From positions 1 through 64,000 of the forward strand of contig JACJYB010000007.1 of NCBI GenBank assembly GCA_020636355.1: a stretch of 64,000 bases of DNA, written 5' to 3'. The notes below the pieces were generated by a model, which did no database searches, was not told the DNA's origin, and saw only the letters and a program-made list of their open reading frames with translations. Position numbers and translations under genes: made by a program. This document shows positions 7,618-14,534 of this stretch, in pieces. This stretch comes from Lewinellaceae bacterium. GTDB lineage: Bacteria > Bacteroidota > Bacteroidia > Chitinophagales > Saprospiraceae. Position 1 is the first letter of the stretch. Every line of letters starts with the position of its first letter.

Positions 7618-8340
7618 TTATTCCTCTTCCGAAGCTCCTGCCGGTTTTACTTCCGGGTGTTCAGCAATGATGGTTCCCGTAGCCTGCTCCGAACCGGTGG
7701 TCGGTTTTGATTTAAATACTTCCCGATGGAACAGCAGTATACTGATAACTCCGATGGAGATTGAAGCGTCGGCAAGATTAAATACCGGTCGGAAAAATTC
7801 AAGGCGGTTACCTCCGATAAGCGGGACCCAGTCCGGCCAGATTGACCGGTACATGGGGAAATACAACATATCGACAACCCGTCCATAGAAGAACGGTGCA
7901 TAGCCGCCTTCGGCTGGCAGAAACTCTGCGACCCCGCCATGATAGGATGATTCGGAGAAGAGTAAACCATAGAAAGCGCTGTCCAGGATATTACCGATGG
8001 CCCCCGCCAGGATGAGCGAAAAACAAAACACCAGTCCAAAGCGAAGATGATGTCCGATCAGCCATCGTAAAATATAGATCAAAAAGCCAACTGCTATGAT
8101 GCGGAATATGCCCAGAGCCAGCTTGCCGAAGCTACCTCCAAATTCCAAGCCAAAGGCCATGCCAGGATTCTCTACAAAATGAATGCGTGCCCAATGAAAA
8201 CCAAGGATGTTAAATTCATCCCCGATATTCATATGCGTTTTAACCCAAAACTTAAAGGTTTGATCGAGGATCAGCACCCCTGAAACGGTGAGGATAACCC
8301 ACCAAACGCGCTTGCGAATAACGTCTTTAGTGATTTCCAA
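7618..8340 (-). CDS. lspA: Lipoprotein signal peptidase (signal peptidase II)
   Basis: The 240-residue inner-membrane Asp protease has four predicted helices. The catalytic Asp pair sits in GNILD (Asp120) and NLADAS (Asp191), and VENPGMAFG (56-64) is the conserved N-terminal motif. It removes the signal peptide of diacylated prolipoproteins. The protein is longer than the about 165-residue E. coli enzyme because of an insertion between the two Asp motifs (about 121-180) and a charged tail. That insertion is usual in Bacteroidota. It lies 35 bp after the DksA-like gene and is probably cotranscribed with it. Confidence 0.95.
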   Translation of the reverse strand: MEITKDVIRKRVWWVILTVSGVLILDQTFKFWVKTHMNIGDEFNILGFHWARIHFVENPGMAFGLEFGGSFGKLALGIFRIIAVGFLIYILRWLIGHHLRFGLVFCFSLILAGAIGNILDSAFYGLLFSESSYHGGVAEFLPAEGGYAPFFYGRVVDMLYFPMYRSIWPDWVPLIGGNRLEFFRPVFNLADASISIGVISILLFHREVFKSKPTTGSEQATGTIIAEHPEVKPAGASEEE

Positions 8341-8375
8341 TCGATATGATTATGGTGCTGTCTTTTAATGTTTGA

Positions 8376-8753
8376 TTAGCGGCCGCCATTCTTCTTGGCT
8401 TCAATGGATAGGGTGGCATGTGGTACGGCTCTCAAGCGCTCTTTCGAGATCAGTTTACCGGTTTCGCGGCAAACACCGTACACTTTATTCTTGATCCGGA
8501 TCTTGGCATTCTCCAGATGTTGGATATGTTTTTGCATCCTGCTCGCCAGCGTATTGATATGCTCCGTTTCCATGGTTCCCAGTCCGTCATCCAGTCCCTT
8601 TATCTTGGCATCCGGATTGTCCGCCATCTCTTCCAACTGAGCTTGATAAAACTTCAATTGCGAACGGGCTTCATCCAATTTTTCATCTATAAGCTGTCCA
8701 AATTCCTGAAGCTCTTCGTCGCTGTACCGGGTTTTGATCTTTTCGTATGCCAT
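8376..8753 (-). CDS. TraR/DksA-family protein with degenerate zinc finger
   Basis: A 125-residue protein with an N-terminal coiled coil (about 10-85) and the C-terminal block YGVCRETGKLISKERLRAVP that aligns with the DksA zinc finger. Only one of the four zinc Cys remains, so zinc is probably not bound by the classic C4 site. This loss is the usual form in Bacteroidota. The family enters the RNA polymerase secondary channel to tune initiation, often with ppGpp. Whether this member does so is inferred. It is upstream of lspA in one likely operon. Confidence 0.85.
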   Translation of the reverse strand: MAYEKIKTRYSDEELQEFGQLIDEKLDEARSQLKFYQAQLEEMADNPDAKIKGLDDGLGTMETEHINTLASRMQKHIQHLENAKIRIKNKVYGVCRETGKLISKERLRAVPHATLSIEAKKNGGR

Positions 8754-8787
8754 GACGTTCAGCGGTTAAACAATTTCCGACGAGGTG

Positions 8788-8795
8788 CAAAAATA
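8788..8795 (-). promoter_or_regulatory. -7 element for the dksA-like/lspA operon
   Basis: The minus strand reads TATTTTTG (full TAnnTTTG match), 34 bases before the ATG at 8753, in a 205-bp gap. A 12-bp perfect palindrome TGTCTTAAGACA lies further upstream at 8880-8891. Confidence 0.45.
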
Positions 8796-8958
8796 GGATT
8801 TTTTATTCAATGTGAAGAAGGATGCTTACCCATTGATTGCAATTCGCTTTTTCATATTAACATATTTTGGCAAGTGTTTTGTCTTAAGACAGATGCATCA
8901 TTGCGACGAACCAGGGCTATCGGATAACCAAAACCAGTCTCAGAAAAACGTGTGGATC

Positions 8959-10023
8959 TTAAGAATCCGAATCGTCATCTTCCGATAGCTTTGGTTTTTT
9001 GGTAAGCGCATTCGATCGCGCTGCATCGTACTCCTGGCGGTTTCTTGCCAGATCCATTGCCAAATAAACCGCTGCACGGTATGAGGAAGCGTCCGCTTCA
9101 TTTTTACCCGCCAAATCAAAAGCAGTACCATGTCCGGGCGAAGTTCTGACTACTGGCAGTCCTGCGGTAAAATTCACCCCGGTGGCAAAAGCCATGGTCT
9201 TGAATGGAATCAAACCCTGATCGTGGTACATGGCCAGGATTGCGTCGAATTTTCGATGGGATAAACTACCAAAAAATCCATCGGCCGGATACGGGCCCAT
9301 GACCAGGTGGCCTTCGGACTTGAACCCATGAATAACCGGAATTATAGTGTTTTTCTCTTCATCACCCATCAGGCCATCATCACTAGCATGGGGATTTAAG
9401 CCAAGCACCGCAATCTTGGGTTTTTCGATGCCAAAATCGCGTTGCAGTGCGTGAATCAGAATATTCAGTTTATTGCGCAATCGTTCAGGAGTAATCATTC
9501 CGGGCACCTCCTTCAGGGCTACATGATCGGTAACAACACCGATCCGTAGAGCTCCATCCACCATAAGCATCAGGTTTTCCGGAGCTTCAAAAGCCTGAGT
9601 AAGAAAATCAGTGTGCCCCTTGTAGGGGAAATTAGCCAATTGCATGGCTTGCTTGTGGATTGGGGCGGTTACCAGTGCATCCAGAAAACCATCCTTAAGA
9701 TCCCGCACTGCTGCATCCAGCGAAATGTAAGCGTATTTTCCACCTTCCTCATTTACCTGACCCAGGGTGATGTTTACATTTTCATTCCAGCAGTTGACAA
9801 TATTTATCTTTCCAGGCTGCAGGTTTTCAGCATTGCGAAAATTGACCAAAGGAAGATCTTGTCCTTTCAGGATGTTTTTGTGGTACGATACAACCTTGGA
9901 CGATGCATAAATGACTGGAATGCAATAATCCAGAAGCCGGAAATTGGAAAAAGTCTTCAAAATCACTTCCAGGCCAATGCCATTAATATCTCCTGCCGTT
10001 AATCCAATTCGGGTTAGTTGCAT
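8959..10023 (-). CDS. pdxA: 4-hydroxythreonine-4-phosphate dehydrogenase
   Basis: From the ATG at 10023 the protein has 354 residues, starting MQLTRIGLTAGDINGIG, the usual PdxA N-terminus. A longer frame to 10125 would run into the rsmA leader. Family motifs include ALVTAPIHKQA, GHTDFL, GLNPHASDDGLMGDEE and AMYHDQGLIPFK, which supply the metal-binding His and the substrate contacts. It oxidises 4-phosphohydroxy-L-threonine in the DXP-dependent pyridoxal phosphate pathway, in the cytoplasm. The acidic/basic C-terminal tail is longer than usual. It is divergent from rsmA; in E. coli pdxA and rsmA are also neighbours, but in the same direction. Confidence 0.95.
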   Translation of the reverse strand: MQLTRIGLTAGDINGIGLEVILKTFSNFRLLDYCIPVIYASSKVVSYHKNILKGQDLPLVNFRNAENLQPGKINIVNCWNENVNITLGQVNEEGGKYAYISLDAAVRDLKDGFLDALVTAPIHKQAMQLANFPYKGHTDFLTQAFEAPENLMLMVDGALRIGVVTDHVALKEVPGMITPERLRNKLNILIHALQRDFGIEKPKIAVLGLNPHASDDGLMGDEEKNTIIPVIHGFKSEGHLVMGPYPADGFFGSLSHRKFDAILAMYHDQGLIPFKTMAFATGVNFTAGLPVVRTSPGHGTAFDLAGKNEADASSYRAAVYLAMDLARNRQEYDAARSNALTKKPKLSEDDDSDS

Positions 10024-10054
10024 AATACGGGTTAATCGGTTAGATGAAGAAATG

Positions 10055-10062
10055 TACCTTTG
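10055..10062 (+). promoter_or_regulatory. -7 element for rsmA
   Basis: TACCTTTG matches TAnnTTTG fully. It covers a possible TTG start at 10060, so a start downstream, the GTG at 10096, fits better. Confidence 0.45.
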
Positions 10063-10095
10063 CGCGTGCGAAGATACCAAAAAATTGAGCACGGG

Positions 10096-10866
10096 GTGAA
10101 AGCCAAAAAATACCTGGGGCAACACTTTTTACACCAAAGATCGACTGCCGAAAAAATAGTTCGGTTGCTATCTGAACTTCCGGAGTCTGCTCTGGTCGTT
10201 GAGGTTGGGCCCGGTCATGGAGCCTTAACGGAACATCTCGTCCATTCGGTACACAAACCCATCCTACTGATCGAGACCGATCAGGACTTAATCGAAGAGC
10301 TCAAGCAGAAGTATCCGCAATGCCAGGTCATCCACGCAGACTTTTTGAAATTGGATCTGGCCACCCTAACGGGCGGTAGAACCATGCAGGTCATCGGTAA
10401 TTTTCCATACAATATTTCATCTCAGATCGTCTTCAGAATTCTGGATTATGTCCAATACATTCCAGAGGTTGTCGGTATGTTCCAGAAAGAAATGGCCGAC
10501 CGGATAGCCTCAAAACCAGGAAGCAAATCCTATGGAATCTTGTCCGTCCTGACACAAGCCTGGTATCAGGTGGAATCCTGTATTACCCTATCTCCTGGGC
10601 ACTTTGTTCCGCCACCAAAAGTTCAGTCTTCCGTCATTCGCCTGCGTCGATTGCCTACCGTAGATCCATTGGCGCAGGAACCCTTATTCCGGTCCATTGT
10701 CAAATCTTCTTTTAATCAGCGCAGAAAGATGCTGAGAAATTCACTGAAGGTCTATTTTCCGGAAGCAGTCTTGCTCGAAGAAGCCATTTTCACACGTAGA
10801 CCCGAACAATTAACTTTGCAGGACTTTTACCATCTTACAACCTTGTCTCTAAAACATCAATCATGA
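10096..10866 (+). CDS. rsmA: 16S rRNA dimethyladenosine transferase RsmA (KsgA)
   Basis: About 256 residues from the GTG at 10096, giving a start of V/M-KAKKYLGQHFL, the standard N-terminus of the family. VVEVGPGHGALTEHL is the S-adenosylmethionine motif I and NFPYNIS is the catalytic motif IV. The enzyme dimethylates two adjacent adenines in helix 45 of 16S rRNA late in 30S assembly. In-frame TTG (10060) and GTG (10066) starts are possible but overlap or precede the expected transcript start. The stop overlaps the start of yqeY by 4 bp. Confidence 0.94.
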   Translation: MKAKKYLGQHFLHQRSTAEKIVRLLSELPESALVVEVGPGHGALTEHLVHSVHKPILLIETDQDLIEELKQKYPQCQVIHADFLKLDLATLTGGRTMQVIGNFPYNISSQIVFRILDYVQYIPEVVGMFQKEMADRIASKPGSKSYGILSVLTQAWYQVESCITLSPGHFVPPPKVQSSVIRLRRLPTVDPLAQEPLFRSIVKSSFNQRRKMLRNSLKVYFPEAVLLEEAIFTRRPEQLTLQDFYHLTTLSLKHQS

Positions 10867-11312
10867 GCCTAGAACAAAATGTGATGACCGCCCTGAAGGA
10901 AGCAATGAAAGCCAAAGATCAAGGTGCTCTCCGGGCACTCCGGGCCATCAAGTCTGAAATTTTATTGTTTCAAACCAGTGGAGCCCATGCCGATCTCGAT
11001 GATGCCGCTGAAATTAAGCTGCTTCAGAAGATGATTAAACAACGCAAAGACTCCCTGGATATATACGAAAAAGAAAACCGGCAGGATCTGGCAGCTAAAG
11101 AAATTGAAGAGATCGAGGTCATTGAACAATTCTTACCTAAACAGCTATCTGACGAGGAATTGAAAGGAGTTATCGACGGTATCATCCAATCGACTGGTGC
11201 AAGTTCGATAAAAGATATGGGTAAAGTGATGGGCATGGTGTCCAAACAGGTTGCCGGTAAAGCAGAGGGCGCCCGGATTGCGGCAATGGTCAAGTCCCTA
11301 CTCGGCGGATAA
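10863..11312 (+). CDS. GatB/YqeY domain protein
   Basis: A 149-residue YqeY-family protein: helical N-terminal domain (TALKEAMKAKDQGALRALRAIKSEI) plus the small C-terminal domain (EQFLPKQLSDEELKGVIDGII...GKVMGMVSKQVAGKAEG). This domain pair resembles the tRNA-binding tail of GatB, but the free-standing protein has no settled function; a link with tRNA or translation is only suggested by homology. It is translationally coupled to rsmA through an ATGA overlap and converges with the next gene, overlapping it by 15 bp. Confidence 0.88.
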   Translation: MSLEQNVMTALKEAMKAKDQGALRALRAIKSEILLFQTSGAHADLDDAAEIKLLQKMIKQRKDSLDIYEKENRQDLAAKEIEEIEVIEQFLPKQLSDEELKGVIDGIIQSTGASSIKDMGKVMGMVSKQVAGKAEGARIAAMVKSLLGG

Positions 11313-11828
11313 CGCTTCTATTCGGTCTATAAAGTCGTCATAGCCATCAAAGGACTTAACACCGGTGGATTCTTCTTCTCCCCCGTCGATCATAATCGCC
11401 CAGATGCCATATTCAACAGCCGTGTCAATCCATTGAAGGTCGGGTGTTTCAACCCACAGGATCACCTCCTGGCCGCGGTGCATGCCAGCAAGAAATTCTG
11501 GCCAATCCTTCTGTCTGACTACCCAGATCGCATCATCCGAATCCTTTGGGTAAGCCGGATCCCAGGTCCGTAGTCGCTGGATCGGCAAGGCCCAACCCGG
11601 CGCATCCGTCCAGATCCCTTCTGCAAGCGATGCAATTGCCGGAGCAATGCGTTCCGGTTGTAACGTATGGACATAAATATGGGGTCCGGAAATCCATTCA
11701 ACGATCGCCGGTACCTGCGTTTCTGCAAGATTCGGATTATCCAGGTCAAAGATCAGGGCAAAACATCCCCGGGCAGCAAAATAACGGGCGTCGGTTAAAT
11801 TTGTAATTTGGTTAGCAATTAGCTTCAT
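11298..11828 (-). CDS. Degenerate TrpF-like (phosphoribosylanthranilate isomerase-like) protein
   Basis: This 176-residue protein resembles TrpF at both ends. The start KLIANQITNLTDARYFAARG recalls VKICGITRLEDA, and the end GGEEESTGVKSFDGYDDFI recalls the phosphate-binding SSGVE..PGVKD segment. The catalytic Cys of the KICG motif is missing, and the middle is only weakly TrpF-like, so isomerase activity is unlikely. No other tryptophan gene is nearby. The frame is intact and not a recent pseudogene. It may be a repurposed TIM barrel. It is head-to-head with the alkyltransferase-like gene, 8 bp apart. Confidence 0.55.
   Translation of the reverse strand: MKLIANQITNLTDARYFAARGCFALIFDLDNPNLAETQVPAIVEWISGPHIYVHTLQPERIAPAIASLAEGIWTDAPGWALPIQRLRTWDPAYPKDSDDAIWVVRQKDWPEFLAGMHRGQEVILWVETPDLQWIDTAVEYGIWAIMIDGGEEESTGVKSFDGYDDFIDRIEALSAE
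11796..11803 (+). promoter_or_regulatory. -7 element for the alkyltransferase-like gene
   Basis: TAAATTTG matches TAnnTTTG, 33 bases before the ATG at 11837, and lies inside the 5' coding part of the opposite gene. No clear -33 element. Confidence 0.4.
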
Positions 11829-11836
11829 GGATTACA

Positions 11837-12181
11837 ATGTTTACTGATCCTCCTTCTTCTCCGAGTTATTACGAACTGGTGTACGAAGTAACCAAAAATA
11901 TTCCATTCGGGCGGGTCTCAACCTACGGTGCCATTGCCGACTATCTGGCTTTGGGTTCTGCACGCATGGTCGGCTGGGCTTTGCATCAATGTGGAAACCT
12001 GGGCGATGGTGTGCCTGCACATCGGGTAGTCAACCGCAAAGGAGAACTTTCTGGACGCGTCCACTTTCGGACACCTACCCTCATGCAGGAATTGCTGGAA
12101 GCAGAAGGTGTGGTGGTCGTTGATGATAAGATAAAAGACTTCAAGGAAATATACTGGCATCCTCAGGAAATGGAGGAATGA
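11837..12181 (+). CDS. Alkyltransferase-like protein (ATL, MGMT family)
   Basis: A 114-residue protein with the DNA-binding domain of O6-methylguanine-DNA methyltransferase: PFGRVSTYGAIA with the base-flipping Tyr (Tyr30), the Arg-finger motif SARMVGWAL (Arg43), and PAHRVVN at 60-66 where active enzymes have PCHRV. With Ala in place of the alkyl-accepting Cys it cannot repair by itself. ATL proteins bind O6-alkylguanine and hand the lesion to nucleotide excision repair. uvrB is also in this window, though 48 kb away. The gene has its own likely promoter and abuts the convergent rhodanese gene with no gap. Confidence 0.88.
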   Translation: MFTDPPSSPSYYELVYEVTKNIPFGRVSTYGAIADYLALGSARMVGWALHQCGNLGDGVPAHRVVNRKGELSGRVHFRTPTLMQELLEAEGVVVVDDKIKDFKEIYWHPQEMEE

Positions 12182-12709
12182 TTACCAAACTTTCTTTATG
12201 GCTGGATTTAAGATCCATTTGCTCCATTTTTCATTAAAGCCATGGACAGATTGTGTAACGTGATGGGATTCATCTTCAACCGGAAATCCTTGGTTCACCC
12301 ATTCGAAGATACTGCCATACAGGTTTTTCACCTGGGTATATCCGAGCCTGGTGATTTTTTCTGCAATTTTTTCACTCCGATACCCAATGGAACAATAAAC
12401 CACAATCGGTTTATCCTTTGGAATGTTCTGAAGCAAAGCCTTGTCCCAATCTTTATAGCCAATGCATTTTGCTCCGGGGATGTGACTGATCGCAAATTCC
12501 TCCGGTTCGCGTGCATCCAGCAGGACAATGGAATCCCGGGGCATGGCTTCCAGGGTTTGCACATCCATCAGGGGCACCGTGAAACTCAACCAGTCTCTGA
12601 CTTCTTTATCAAAAGCAGGATTTTGACAATGCATATTCGTTTGGGATTGTCCATTCATGGAACAAGCAGACCAAAAGATAAGCCATGAAAGTACCGCGCT
12701 TAATTTCAT
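12182..12709 (-). CDS. Exported rhodanese-domain protein
   Basis: The 175-residue protein has a hydrophobic N-terminal export signal (about 1-20) with a Cys at 16; the preceding FWSA is a poor lipobox, so lipidation is uncertain. A single rhodanese domain follows (about 45-155), with LLDAREPEEFAISHIPGA and the active-site loop YCSIGYRS, where Cys106 would carry a persulfide. Rhodaneses transfer sulfane sulfur or act in thiol exchange. The acceptor here is unknown, and location outside the cytoplasm is predicted. It overlaps mvaD by 4 bp at the end of a three-gene operon. Confidence 0.85.
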   Translation of the reverse strand: MKLSAVLSWLIFWSACSMNGQSQTNMHCQNPAFDKEVRDWLSFTVPLMDVQTLEAMPRDSIVLLDAREPEEFAISHIPGAKCIGYKDWDKALLQNIPKDKPIVVYCSIGYRSEKIAEKITRLGYTQVKNLYGSIFEWVNQGFPVEDESHHVTQSVHGFNEKWSKWILNPAIKKVW

Positions 12710-13740
12710 GTGTTCAACTTTTCTGGACCTGGTCCCATTGCATCAAATAAGACCTGGTAATTTTCATCCCTGTGAAGGGATAGCTGATGGTCCAGCCATT
12801 GTTTTATTGGCTCGGAAACATCTGCCGGATATAATAAATGTAAGTTCGGTCCGGCATCCAGTGTAAAGTACAGGGGTAACGAAGTTTCTTTGCGAAAGGT
12901 TCGAACCGCCTCGATCCAGGTCAGCGTAGCCGGCTTCATCAGGGTATAACTAGGCCGTGAGCACATCATCAGGGCATGGAGTGTCATTGCTTCTTCCTCT
13001 GCAATGATTCCAAAATGTTCAAGATCACCCTGGGAAAGGGCATGCATGAGCTCGTTCATATTTTTATTGGCCTGGGCATACCGCGTGGAAGCAAACGGAT
13101 GGTTTTCCATCAAGTTGTGGCCCGCACTACTTGATACTGCTTTTATACCACTATGGACGATGATAATGGTGTCCTGGTAATTCATGAATTTGGGATGAAT
13201 ATCCTTTACCGGTATCGCGTATTGATCCGAGCTGCTCATGAAATCCTTGTGTTTACCCCACATTGCTGCGTGACCGTATACAGATCGACTGGCGCTGCCG
13301 GAGGCCAGCCGGCTGAGAAATGATGCCCGGTTTAGAAAGGCCTCCTGATCATCGCCAAGGTCTAACAGGCGATATTCCATTTCAACCAATCCCAACACCA
13401 AAGCGCTCATGGATGAAGCCGAAGATGCAATCCCGGCAGAATGCGGAAATGAATTGGTGGAATCAATGCTGAGGTCCCATTGCGGTAAATGAGGAAGAAA
13501 TTGGGATATAGCGTTGAGATAATTCTGAATCCGCTTGGCAAATGCAGGGTTTTCTTCACCGGAAAAACGAAACGAGATTACTCCTCTACCGGGTGTATAG
13601 GTAATACGGGTATCGGTAAATGCCCGGGAAAGCGTAAAACTCAATGAAGGATTTTGAGGTATTTGCCCTGTCTTTTTACCCCAATATTTTACGATGGCAA
13701 TGTTGGATGGACTGCGCCAGGCAATGTGCGAATCTGACAA
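12706..13740 (-). CDS. mvaD: Diphosphomevalonate decarboxylase
   Basis: A 344-residue GHMP-fold enzyme with the MvaD signatures APSNIAIVKYWGK-like RSPSNIAIVKYWGKK (9-23), NSFPHSAGIASSASS (the ATP-binding loop) and RLASGSASRSVYG, and a catalytic Asp in LDAGPN. It converts mevalonate diphosphate to isopentenyl diphosphate with ATP, the last step of the mevalonate pathway. This implies isoprenoid synthesis by mevalonate rather than, or as well as, DXP. No other mevalonate gene is in the window. It sits between the DUF4294 gene (2-bp gap) and the rhodanese gene (4-bp overlap). Confidence 0.93.
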   Translation of the reverse strand: MSDSHIAWRSPSNIAIVKYWGKKTGQIPQNPSLSFTLSRAFTDTRITYTPGRGVISFRFSGEENPAFAKRIQNYLNAISQFLPHLPQWDLSIDSTNSFPHSAGIASSASSMSALVLGLVEMEYRLLDLGDDQEAFLNRASFLSRLASGSASRSVYGHAAMWGKHKDFMSSSDQYAIPVKDIHPKFMNYQDTIIIVHSGIKAVSSSAGHNLMENHPFASTRYAQANKNMNELMHALSQGDLEHFGIIAEEEAMTLHALMMCSRPSYTLMKPATLTWIEAVRTFRKETSLPLYFTLDAGPNLHLLYPADVSEPIKQWLDHQLSLHRDENYQVLFDAMGPGPEKLNT

Positions 13741-13742
13741 AG

Positions 13743-14342
13743 CTATTTTTCTTCCAAATTTATGTCAAAATCCTGCAATACCAGATCCAGGATAGGATCT
13801 TTACCAGGTTCGTATTTGTCTTTCAGTGTATAGCCGTACAATTTTCCCAGGGTACTCCAATACGTTGCCGTGGCTCCACCTTTTAACTCTTTAATCACCT
13901 CATAGATGGGTACATCCAATTCATTTTCAATCATGGAAATTAAAATATGGCCCTGGGTCCGGGATAGATTTTTAAGCGTTTCCGTAAACTCGTCCTTCAT
14001 TTGTTTGTGGACGTCATTCACATAATGACGCTGTTTACGCCGCTTTAACCCGTCGGTTTCGTCCTTGATATCCTGATAAACCTGGATGGCTTTAACGGCA
14101 TAGGGATAGACTTTCAGGGCGTACCGGCGATAAAGCTGATACCGGCGAAATTCTTCGTTATTGGCAAAAGTACGGGGTGCTGAAATGGATACGCTTTCCA
14201 GATTAATGATATACAGCGTATCCGGCTCGCTAGAAGGCATTGGCGTATAGAATGGACCCATGGTGCTTTGTGCCGTAACCTGACCATTCGCTTGAATTGC
14301 CCATCCAAAAATTAAGACTAAAAAGGAAAGGTATACCCTCAT
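13743..14342 (-). CDS. DUF4294 exported protein
   Basis: A 199-residue protein with a signal peptide (about 1-21, ending NGQ). Its core has the DUF4294 pattern: REFRRYQLYRRY-like EFRRYQLYRRYALKVYPYA, a charged helix, and a C-terminal GGATATYWSTLGKLYGYTLKDKY stretch. This family is widespread in Bacteroidota, is predicted to be periplasmic or outer-membrane facing, and has no known function. It is the first gene of the likely operon DUF4294-mvaD-rhodanese. Confidence 0.85.
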   Translation of the reverse strand: MRVYLSFLVLIFGWAIQANGQVTAQSTMGPFYTPMPSSEPDTLYIINLESVSISAPRTFANNEEFRRYQLYRRYALKVYPYAVKAIQVYQDIKDETDGLKRRKQRHYVNDVHKQMKDEFTETLKNLSRTQGHILISMIENELDVPIYEVIKELKGGATATYWSTLGKLYGYTLKDKYEPGKDPILDLVLQDFDINLEEK

Positions 14343-14509
14343 GATATTTAAGAACGTTCAATATACAACCATTTCATGCAATGAACAGTTTCAACATCTT
14401 GTGCAAACCAGCTACCAGGAGATGTTAATATCCGTGAGATGTTAAAATTCAGCATATCTTCTTTATACAAATTAATTAAATTTCCAATATGTAATGTGGT
14501 GAATTCGAT

Positions 14510-14517
14510 TAACTTTG
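14510..14517 (+). promoter_or_regulatory. -7 element for the PD40/OmpA gene
   Basis: TAACTTTG is a full TAnnTTTG match, 18 bases before the ATG at 14535. Because it lies inside the longer reading frame from 14439, it supports the shorter start. Confidence 0.5.
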
Positions 14518-14534
14518 TCGGCACATTGGACAAA

